64,000 nucleotides of DNA from Xanthobacteraceae bacterium (GTDB taxonomy: Bacteria; Pseudomonadota; Alphaproteobacteria; Rhizobiales; Xanthobacteraceae). The notes under the pieces are model-generated. The model was given only the letters and a program-made list of their open reading frames with translations, was not told the origin of the DNA and did no database searches. A program made the translations under genes and the position numbers. Positions 57,896 through 64,000 of this stretch are shown piece by piece; the first letter of the stretch is position 1; every line of letters starts with the position of its first letter. The DNA lies in assembly GCA_022841625.1 (NCBI GenBank), contig JALHRD010000027.1:1-64000 (forward strand), written 5' to 3'.

Positions 57896-60859
57896 ATGCT
57901 GATCAAGCGAACGGAACGTCAGGCTCGTCGCGGTGCGCTGGCGCAAACGCTGTCGAGTCAATCCGACGCCGGCCTCGACCGCCGGTCCTTCCTGCGCCGC
58001 TCCGGCTTGGCCGCGGGCGGCTTGGCCGCACTGGGAACGCTGTCGCTCGGCAGCGTCCGCAAGGCAGAAGCGCGCATGCCGGCGAAAGCTGGCGCCGCGG
58101 TGACCATCCGCAAGAATATCTGCACGCATTGCTCGGTCGGTTGCACCGTGATGGCCGAGGTATCGGAAGGCGTTTGGATCGGCCAGGAGCCCGGCTGGGA
58201 TTCTCCGATCAATCGCGGTTCGCATTGTGCCAAGGGCGCTGCGGTGCGCGAACTGGTGCATGGCGACCGCCGGCTGAAATATCCGATGAAGCTGGTCAAC
58301 GGTCAGTGGACCAAGATTTCCTGGGACACCGCGATCGACGAGATCGGCACTAAAATGCTCGCGATCCGCGAGAAGTCGGGACCGGATTCGGTCTACTTCC
58401 TGGGCTCCGCCAAGTTCTCCAACGAAGGCGCTTACCTCTATCGCAAATTCGCGGCCTATTGGGGCACCAACAACGTCGACCATCAGGCGCGGATCTGCCA
58501 CTCGACTACGGTGGCTGGCGTCGCGAACACCTGGGGTTACGGCGCCCAGACCAACAGCTACAACGACATCCGCAACTCCAAGACCATGATCATCATGGGC
58601 GGCAATCCGGCGGAGGCGCATCCGGTCTCGTTGCAGCATCTGCTCGAAGGCAAAGAACTCAATCGCGCGAACTACATCGTGATCGAGCCGCGACTTACGC
58701 GCACCGCCGCCCACGCGACCGAGTTCGTACGAATCCGTTCCGGCACCGACATTCCGGTGATCTACGGGATTTTGTGGCACATCTTCCGCAATGGCTGGGA
58801 AGACAAGCAGTTCATTGAGCAGCGCGTCTACGGCATGGAAGACGCCCGCCGCGAAATCGAGAAGTGGACTCCGGAAGAAGTCGAGCGCGTGTCCGGCGTG
58901 CCCGGCGCGCAGCTTGAGCGCGTCGCCAAGATGTTTGCGACCGAGAAGCCCTCGACGCTGATCTGGTGCATGGGTGCGACCCAGCACACGGTCGGCACCG
59001 CTAATGTGCGCGCGTTCTGCATCGCGCTATTGGCGACCGGCAATGTCGGCAGCTTCGGCAATGGCGCCAACATCTTCCGCGGTCACTGCAACGTGCAGGG
59101 CGCCACCGACCTCGGCCTCGATATCGGCACGCTGCCGCTCTATTACGGCCTGGTCGAAGGCGCGTGGCGGCATTGGGGCCGGGTCTGGGAAACCGACTAC
59201 GAATGGCTGTCGTCGCGTTTCCACACCCGCGATGTCGGCGGCAAGCCGGTGAAGATGATGGAAGTGGCGGGCATTCCGTCGACCCGCTGGTTCGATGCAA
59301 CCATGATGCCTCAGAAGCAGGTCCAGCAGCAGGACAACCTCAAGGCGATGATGGTCTTTGGCCATGGCGGCAACACCGTCACCCGCATGCCGGAGGCAGC
59401 GAAGGGCATTGCTGCGCTCGACCTTCTAGTGGTGGCCGACCCGCATCCTACGACCTGGGCAGTGCTCGGCGAGCGCAAGGACAACACCTACCTGCTGCCG
59501 ATCTGCACCCAGTTCGAGTGCGACGGTTCGCGCACCGCGTCGAACCGCTCGATCCAGTGGGGCGAGCAGGTGGTCAAGCCGATCTTCGAATCGAAGAACG
59601 ACTATGAGGTGATGTATCGGCTCGCCACCAAGCTTGGGTTTGCCGACCGGATGTTCAAAAACATCAAGGTCAACGGCAATGAACCGGTGGCCGAAGACAT
59701 CCTGCGCGAGATCAACCGTGGCGGCTGGTCAACCGGCTATTGCGGACAATCGCCGGAGCGGCTGAAGGCGCATATGCGAAATCAGGACAAGTTCGACCTG
59801 GTGACACTGCGCGCACCCAAGGATGCGCCCGCCGAGATCGCCGGCGACTACTACGGCCTGCCGTGGCCGTGCTGGGGCACGCCGGAATTGCGGCATCCTG
59901 GCACGCACACGCTCTACAACACCAACCTGCATGTCATGGAAGGCGGCGGCACGTTCCGCGCGCGCTTTGGTGTCGAGCGCGAAGAAAAGGCGCCGGACGG
60001 CACGATGCGTAAGGTCAGCCTATTGTCGAATGGTTCGTTCTCCGTCGGCTCCGAAATCCGGGACGGCTATCCCGAATTCACCTACGGGGTACTCAAAAAA
60101 CTCGGCTGGGACGGCGACCTCACGGCAGCCGAACGGGCGACCATCGAGCGCATCGGCGGCAACAATCCCGATAGCGTCGGCTGGGCGATCGACCTGTCCG
60201 GCGGCATCCAGCGCGTCACGATGGCGCATGGCTGCATCCACTACGGCAACGGCAAGGCCCGCGCCAATGCGTGGAACCTGCCCGATCCGATCCCGGTGCA
60301 TCGCGAGCCGATTTACACGCCGCGGCCGGAACTGGTCGCGCGCTATCCAACCCTGCCGAACGCGGTCCAGTTCCGCGTTCCCAATATCGGCTTCGACGTG
60401 CAGAAGGCGGCGGTGGACAAGGGGCTTGCCAAGCAATTCCCGCTGATCAACACCTCCGGTCGCCTGGTCGAATACGAAGGCGGCGGCGAGGAGACGCGCT
60501 CCAACAAGTGGCTCGCCGAACTCCAGCAGGACATGTTCATCGAGATCAATCCTGCGGACGCCGCGGCGCGCGGCATCAAGGACGGAGCCTTTGTCTTGGT
60601 CACCGGACCTGAAATGCCGGCCGGCCAAGCCTGCCGCATGAAGGCGCTGGTGACCGAACGGGTCGGCCGGGGCGTGACCTGGAGTCCGTACCACTTCGGC
60701 GGCTGGTTCATGAACGTCGACCAGCGTCGCAAATATCCCGCCGGCGCCGATCCGATTGTGCTCGGCGAAAGCATCAACACTGTCACCACCTACGGCTATG
60801 ATCCGGTCACCGGAATGCAAGAGCCGAAGGCCACGCTCTGTCAGATCAGAGCTGCTTAA
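57896..60859 (+). CDS. Formate dehydrogenase alpha subunit (Mo/W-bisMGD, Cys-type)
   Basis: Catalytic subunit of a periplasmic formate dehydrogenase, 987 residues. Tat leader DRRSFLRRSGLAAGG (about 28-43); [4Fe-4S] Cys76, 79, 83 and 111 (ICTHCSVGCTVMA, then NRGSHCAKGAAV). The metal ligand is Cys201 in VDHQARICHSTTVAGVANTW, where E. coli FdnG has selenocysteine; the catalytic His follows directly. Molybdopterin contacts are in IIMGGNPAEAHPVSLQHLLE and GHGGNTVTRMPEAAKG, and the C-terminal bisMGD domain holds RLVEYEGGGEETRSNKWLAE. Formate is oxidised to CO2 with electrons passed to the beta subunit. The ribosome site is GGGAGAGG. Intact throughout. Confidence 0.97.
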   Translation: MLIKRTERQARRGALAQTLSSQSDAGLDRRSFLRRSGLAAGGLAALGTLSLGSVRKAEARMPAKAGAAVTIRKNICTHCSVGCTVMAEVSEGVWIGQEPGWDSPINRGSHCAKGAAVRELVHGDRRLKYPMKLVNGQWTKISWDTAIDEIGTKMLAIREKSGPDSVYFLGSAKFSNEGAYLYRKFAAYWGTNNVDHQARICHSTTVAGVANTWGYGAQTNSYNDIRNSKTMIIMGGNPAEAHPVSLQHLLEGKELNRANYIVIEPRLTRTAAHATEFVRIRSGTDIPVIYGILWHIFRNGWEDKQFIEQRVYGMEDARREIEKWTPEEVERVSGVPGAQLERVAKMFATEKPSTLIWCMGATQHTVGTANVRAFCIALLATGNVGSFGNGANIFRGHCNVQGATDLGLDIGTLPLYYGLVEGAWRHWGRVWETDYEWLSSRFHTRDVGGKPVKMMEVAGIPSTRWFDATMMPQKQVQQQDNLKAMMVFGHGGNTVTRMPEAAKGIAALDLLVVADPHPTTWAVLGERKDNTYLLPICTQFECDGSRTASNRSIQWGEQVVKPIFESKNDYEVMYRLATKLGFADRMFKNIKVNGNEPVAEDILREINRGGWSTGYCGQSPERLKAHMRNQDKFDLVTLRAPKDAPAEIAGDYYGLPWPCWGTPELRHPGTHTLYNTNLHVMEGGGTFRARFGVEREEKAPDGTMRKVSLLSNGSFSVGSEIRDGYPEFTYGVLKKLGWDGDLTAAERATIERIGGNNPDSVGWAIDLSGGIQRVTMAHGCIHYGNGKARANAWNLPDPIPVHREPIYTPRPELVARYPTLPNAVQFRVPNIGFDVQKAAVDKGLAKQFPLINTSGRLVEYEGGGEETRSNKWLAELQQDMFIEINPADAAARGIKDGAFVLVTGPEMPAGQACRMKALVTERVGRGVTWSPYHFGGWFMNVDQRRKYPAGADPIVLGESINTVTTYGYDPVTGMQEPKATLCQIRAA

Positions 60860-60873
60860 GGGAGGAATAGACC

Positions 60874-61470
60874 ATGGCGCGCATGAAATTCCTCTGCGAC
60901 GCGGACCGCTGCATCGAGTGCAACGCCTGCGTCACCGCTTGTAAGAACGAGCACGAGGTGCCGTGGGGCATCAACCGCCGCCGCGTCGTCACTATCAATG
61001 ACGGCCGGCCGGGTGAGCGCTCGGTGTCGATGGCCTGCATGCACTGCACCGACGCGCCTTGCGCGTCGGTGTGTCCGGTGAATTGCTTCTACACCACGGC
61101 GGATGCGGTGGTCCTGCACTCCAAGGATCTGTGCATCGGCTGCGGCTATTGCTTCTATGCGTGCCCGTTTGGCGCGCCGCAATATCCGCGGGTCGGCAAT
61201 TTCGGATCGCGCGGCAAAATGGACAAATGCACCTACTGCGCCGGCGGCCCAGAGGCGGACAGCACGCAAGCCGAATTCGTCAAATACGGCACCAACCGGT
61301 TGGCGGAAGGCAAGCTGCCGCTGTGCGCCGAGATGTGTTCGACCAAGTCGCTGCTTGCTGGCGACGGCGAGATCATCGCCCAGATCTATCGTGAGCGGGT
61401 GGTCAAGCGCGGCTACGGTTCCGGCGCCTGGGGTTGGCGGACCGCCTATCGCGAAACGATTGCGACCTGA
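60874..61470 (+). CDS. fdh3B: Formate dehydrogenase beta subunit, FDH3-type
   Basis: Electron-transfer subunit of 198 residues with four [4Fe-4S] motifs: CDADRCIECNACVTAC near the N-terminus, CMHCTDAPCASVCPVNC, CIGCGYCFYACPFG and CTYCAGG with the late Cys in LPLCAEMCSTKSLLAG. It lacks the C-terminal membrane helix of E. coli FdnH/FdoH, as expected for the shorter FDH3-type beta subunit, so membrane attachment depends on gamma. Exported by hitch-hiking with alpha. The gene has a strong GGGAGGA site, 14 bp after the alpha-subunit stop. Confidence 0.95.
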   Translation: MARMKFLCDADRCIECNACVTACKNEHEVPWGINRRRVVTINDGRPGERSVSMACMHCTDAPCASVCPVNCFYTTADAVVLHSKDLCIGCGYCFYACPFGAPQYPRVGNFGSRGKMDKCTYCAGGPEADSTQAEFVKYGTNRLAEGKLPLCAEMCSTKSLLAGDGEIIAQIYRERVVKRGYGSGAWGWRTAYRETIAT

Positions 61471-61560
61471 CGCTGGGCGCATGGCACGTGACGAGCCGGA
61501 CGCGCGTTTCGGCTGGCTCGGGCGCTGTCATGTGAGAGAAAAAACGAGGAGGAACAGGGC

Positions 61561-62574
61561 ATGATGGCATTTCTGACGCGTATCCGTATCGCCGTCGGCG
61601 CGCTGGCGCTGTTGGCGATCTTCGCAGCGCTCGCACCCGCGGCGGCGCAGCAGCCCACGCAGGTCAATCCGACCGCGCAAGCGGTCAACGAGGCGCAACT
61701 GTTCAAGCAGTTGGGCCAGATTGACGGTCGCTGCACGCTGCCCGACCAGAAGGCCTGCCTGCTCGAGCAGCCGGGCGGCCGCGACTGGCGGCAATTTAGC
61801 GAGGTGACGTTGCCGTGGATTGGTGCCATCTCCATTCTCGGCATGCTGGGCGTATTGGTGCTGTTCTATCTGATCCGCGGCATGGTGCGGATCGAGAGCG
61901 GCCGCTCCGGCCGCACCATCGTGCGGTTCTCCGCGTTCGAACGCTTTGTGCATTGGATGACCGCGGTCTGCTTCATCGTGCTGGCGATCTCAGGTCTCAA
62001 CATCACCTTCGGCAACAAATTGCTCCTGCCGTGGATGGGGCCGGAGGCGTTCACGGCGTGGTCGCAATGGGCGAAATACGCCCATAACTATCTCAGCTTT
62101 CCGTTCACGCTTGGCGTGGTGACGATCTGCCTGATGTGGATCGCCTGGAATTTCCCCAGCAAGGCCGACGTCGAATGGTTGAAAGCGGGCGGCGGCATCA
62201 TTGGTAAAGAGCATCCACCGGCCCGGCGCTTCAACGGCGGCCAGAAGCTGATCTACTGGATCGTGGTGCTCGGCGGCGGCGCGGTGGCGATCACCGGGTA
62301 TCTGTTGATGTTCCCGTTCTGGGGCACCGGCATCGCTGGCATGCAGACCGCGCAAATCGTCCACGGTATCGTCAGCGTGCTGTTCGTCGCGGCCATGCTC
62401 GGGCACATCTATATCGGCTCGATCGGTATGGAGGGCGCCTTTGAGGCCATGGGTACCGGCACCGTCGACGAAAACTGGGCCAAGCAGCACCACAGTCTTT
62501 GGCTTGAGGAGCAAAAGGCCAAGGGCAAGGTCGCCGACGCGCCGCCGTCTGGCCGGATGCAGCCGGCGGAATAA
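61561..62574 (+). CDS. Formate dehydrogenase gamma subunit (cytochrome b556)
   Basis: Membrane quinone reductase of the complex, 337 residues. Signal segment about 7-29 (RIRIAVGALALLAIFAALAP), periplasmic domain with DGRCTLPDQKACLLEQPGGR, and helices with candidate haem-ligand His in FERFVHWMTAVCF, AKYAHNYLSF and LGHIYIGSIGME; GTVDENWAKQHHSLW ends it. Its full-length paralogue is the orphan gene at 8395-9408. A GAGGAGG ribosome site precedes ATG 61561. 90 bp after beta. Electrons from formate would leave here into the quinone pool. Confidence 0.96.
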   Translation: MMAFLTRIRIAVGALALLAIFAALAPAAAQQPTQVNPTAQAVNEAQLFKQLGQIDGRCTLPDQKACLLEQPGGRDWRQFSEVTLPWIGAISILGMLGVLVLFYLIRGMVRIESGRSGRTIVRFSAFERFVHWMTAVCFIVLAISGLNITFGNKLLLPWMGPEAFTAWSQWAKYAHNYLSFPFTLGVVTICLMWIAWNFPSKADVEWLKAGGGIIGKEHPPARRFNGGQKLIYWIVVLGGGAVAITGYLLMFPFWGTGIAGMQTAQIVHGIVSVLFVAAMLGHIYIGSIGMEGAFEAMGTGTVDENWAKQHHSLWLEEQKAKGKVADAPPSGRMQPAE

Positions 62575-62616
62575 CGCCGGCCCTTAACTATGCTTCAGTA
62601 AGCGCCCAGCTCATCG

Positions 62617-62781
62617 CTAGCGCCCCGTTTCCGAAGTTCGCGATACGTCGCGGCAACCACTGACGCGAACTTCGGAAACCAAGGGGCACTAGCAACTCTA
62701 TGATTCTAGTGCCGCTTTTCGATTTGAAGTTTCCAATCGCGTTTGCCGCAAGCGCCGTAGGAACTTCAAATCGGCGGCACT
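62617..62781. repeat. Two tandem long hairpins, possible alternative pairing
   Basis: In the 231-bp gap between the gamma subunit and mobB. Hairpin A pairs CTAGCGCCCCGTTTCCGAAG (62617-62642) with 62665-62692; hairpin B pairs CTAGTGCCGC... (62706-62734) with 62760-62781. In addition GGCACTAG ending A (62685-62692) is the exact complement of CTAGTGCC opening B (62706-62713), so A and B could be exclusive with an A-B hairpin. A TATAGTT sequence just before mobB may be a -10 element. Intergenic repeat or attenuator are both possible. Confidence 0.6.
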
Positions 62782-62805
62782 TGGCGTTTCTGTTATAGTT
62801 CCGCC

Positions 62806-63333
62806 ATGCGTGTCATTGGCCTCGCCGGCTGGAGCGGTTCCGGCAAGACAACATTGTTAACCCGGCTGATCCCCCGCCTTGTGGCGCGGGGACTGAAGGT
62901 GTCGACCCTCAAGCACGCCCACCACGGCTTCGACGTCGACCAGCCCGGCAAGGATTCCCACAGCCATCGCATGGCCGGCGCCAGCGAGGTGATGATCGGC
63001 TCGTCGCTGCGCTTTGCGCTGTTGCATGAATTGCGCGGCGCTCCCGAGCCGACGCTCGGGGACCTGCTGGCGCGGATGTCGCCGGTCGATCTGGTGCTGG
63101 TCGAGGGCTACAAGACCGCGGCAATCCCCAAACTCGAAGTGCATCGCGCGACAGTCGGCAAGCCGCTGCTCGCTCCCGACGACAACTGCATCGTGGCCAT
63201 TGCCGCCGATGGGCCGCTACCGCAGGTCGAACTGCCGGTGGTGTCGCTCGACGATATCGAGACGATTGCCGACATTGTCACGGTCGAGTCGACGCCGCTT
63301 GAACGAGCGCTCGCCCGGCAAGGAACCGTGTGA
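62806..63333 (+). CDS. mobB: Molybdopterin-guanine dinucleotide biosynthesis protein MobB
   Basis: A 175-residue P-loop GTPase/adaptor of bis-MGD synthesis. Walker A in IGLAGWSGSGKTTLLTRLIP at the N-terminus, conserved His-rich STLKHAHHGFDVDQPGKDSH and DLVLVEGYKTAAIPKLEVHR are family signatures. It supports MobA and cofactor insertion, fitting its place after formate dehydrogenase. ATG 62806 follows the candidate promoter element. Its stop overlaps the moeA start (TGATG). Confidence 0.95.
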   Translation: MRVIGLAGWSGSGKTTLLTRLIPRLVARGLKVSTLKHAHHGFDVDQPGKDSHSHRMAGASEVMIGSSLRFALLHELRGAPEPTLGDLLARMSPVDLVLVEGYKTAAIPKLEVHRATVGKPLLAPDDNCIVAIAADGPLPQVELPVVSLDDIETIADIVTVESTPLERALARQGTV

Positions 63334-64000
63334 TGGCGCAACTCTCCGACGATTGTTTTGCGTTCGGCGGCGCGCTCATGCCAGTCGCCGAAATGGAGCG
63401 GCTGATCGCTGAGCGCATCGCGCCGGTCGCGGAGACCGAGAACGTGCCGCTTGCGGCGACGCGTGGCCGCGTGGTTGCGCAAGACGTGGTTGCGCCAATC
63501 AACCTGCCGCCGTTCGACAATTCGGCGGTTGACGGTTTCGCGGTTCGCCATGCCGATCTTAAGCCGACCGGCGACACCCGGCTCACGGTAATCGGCCGCG
63601 TTACCGCCGGCCGCGCCGCCGGCCGCGCGCTCGGCACCGGCGAGGCAATTCGCATCTTCACCGGCGCGCCGATGCCATCAGGCGCCGATACCGTATTCAT
63701 GCAGGAAGATACCCGTGTCGAGGGCGATGCGGTGATTGTGCCGGCCGGCTTGAAGCGCGGCGCCAATAGTCGCGCGGCTGGCGAAGATGCGCCGATCGGC
63801 GCGACCGTGCTGCCGGCCGGCCGCCGGCTGTCGCCGCAGGATGTCGCGCTTGCCGCTGCCGTCGGCCTCACCCATTTGCCGGTGCGGCGCCGCGTCGAGG
63901 TCGCGGTGTTCTCAACCGGCGACGAGATTGTCGAGCCCGGCCAGCCGTTGCCGGCGGCGGCGTTGTTCGATGCCAATCGCGTCCTGCTGGTAGGGCTGAT
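63333..64000 (+). CDS. moeA: Molybdopterin molybdenumtransferase MoeA, 3' truncated by window
   Basis: The first 222 residues of MoeA, the enzyme that inserts molybdate into adenylylated molybdopterin. Seen are MPVAEMERLIAERIAPV, PINLPPFDNSAVDGFAVRHA (the conserved P-x-F-x-x-S-A-x-D-G-F motif), GEAIRIFTGAPMPSGADTVF, and VAVFSTGDEIVEPGQPLPAA, which opens the MoCF-binding domain 3. The frame is still open at 64000. ATG 63333 overlaps the mobB stop. Confidence 0.94.
   Translation, partial: MAQLSDDCFAFGGALMPVAEMERLIAERIAPVAETENVPLAATRGRVVAQDVVAPINLPPFDNSAVDGFAVRHADLKPTGDTRLTVIGRVTAGRAAGRALGTGEAIRIFTGAPMPSGADTVFMQEDTRVEGDAVIVPAGLKRGANSRAAGEDAPIGATVLPAGRRLSPQDVALAAAVGLTHLPVRRRVEVAVFSTGDEIVEPGQPLPAAALFDANRVLLVGL

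Noticed and set aside
57896-60859. Possible selenocysteine (in-frame TGA) in the alpha subunit
   Set aside because: The ligand codon at residue 201 encodes Cys and no in-frame TGA is present before the stop.
60874-61470. Beta subunit judged truncated because it has no C-terminal membrane helix
   Set aside because: The FDH3-type beta subunits are naturally about 200 residues, and all four cluster motifs are present, so it is complete.

Overview
This window looks like a chromosome segment of a GC-rich alphaproteobacterium of the order Rhizobiales (Hyphomicrobiales), most like the Xanthobacteraceae/Bradyrhizobiaceae. The basis is strong GC-ending codon use in most genes, seven TctC-type orphan solute-binding proteins, the gene content of the formate dehydrogenase cluster, and intergenic palindromes of types I know from rhizobial genomes. 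This assignment is inference; there is no rRNA or other marker gene here. I saw no tRNA, rRNA, CRISPR array, transposase or integrase.

Layout. (1) 0.1-8.1 kb, minus strand: a complete nine-gene A/V-type ATPase operon, order H-C-I-K-F-E-A-B-D, mostly joined by start/stop overlaps. (2) 8.4-11.0 kb, minus strand: an orphan formate dehydrogenase gamma (cytochrome b) gene, a DUF2892 membrane protein and a MenA-like prenyltransferase. (3) 11.1-19.7 kb: an accessory stretch with a START/COQ10-like protein, hypothetical proteins, HigBA and VapBC-type toxin-antitoxin pairs, a TPR protein, a WYL regulator divergent from a dimeric-barrel protein, and a PQQ-type sugar dehydrogenase followed by a small cytochrome c. 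A family of composite intergenic repeats with a period of about 81 bp is scattered only through this part. (4) 19.7-25.3 kb: an ABC exporter (LolD-like ATPase plus a 1000-residue FtsX-type permease) behind a 608-residue exported protein of unknown role. (5) 25.6-31.0 kb: small hypotheticals, a TIR-membrane-TPR protein, an alpha/beta hydrolase and a second HigBA pair. (6) 31.7-49.4 kb: a catabolic region with an NDP-forming acyl-CoA synthetase, GMC oxidoreductase, acyl-CoA-dehydrogenase-like flavoprotein, SDR, dienelactone hydrolase, isochorismatase-like hydrolase, beta-hydroxyacid dehydrogenase, FkbM methyltransferase, a TonB-like protein and seven TctC-type binding proteins, with no TctA/TctB permease. 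(7) 49.5-64.0 kb: TusA, a WD40-cytochrome c fusion, a divergent polyferredoxin, and a long plus-strand formate dehydrogenase operon (lipoate/biotin-ligase-like protein, DUF6505, DUF6352, DUF3305, DUF3306, TorD-like chaperone with an HTH, small Tat peptide, FDH alpha, beta, gamma), followed by mobB and a truncated moeA.

How the parts fit. Region 7 reads as one programme: a periplasmic molybdenum/tungsten formate dehydrogenase feeding electrons through its cytochrome b to quinone, with chaperone, sulfur-transfer and molybdopterin genes alongside and a block of uncharacterised accessory genes. Region 2 holds a second, full-length copy of that cytochrome b, without catalytic partners, beside a possible naphthoquinone prenyltransferase and next to an ion-translocating ATPase that is uncommon in this bacterial group. 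The strongest candidates for undescribed biology are the composite repeat family in 11.6-19.7 kb, the conserved-looking block of uncharacterised genes in the FDH operon with its HTH-TorD fusion, and the membrane-anchored TIR-TPR protein.
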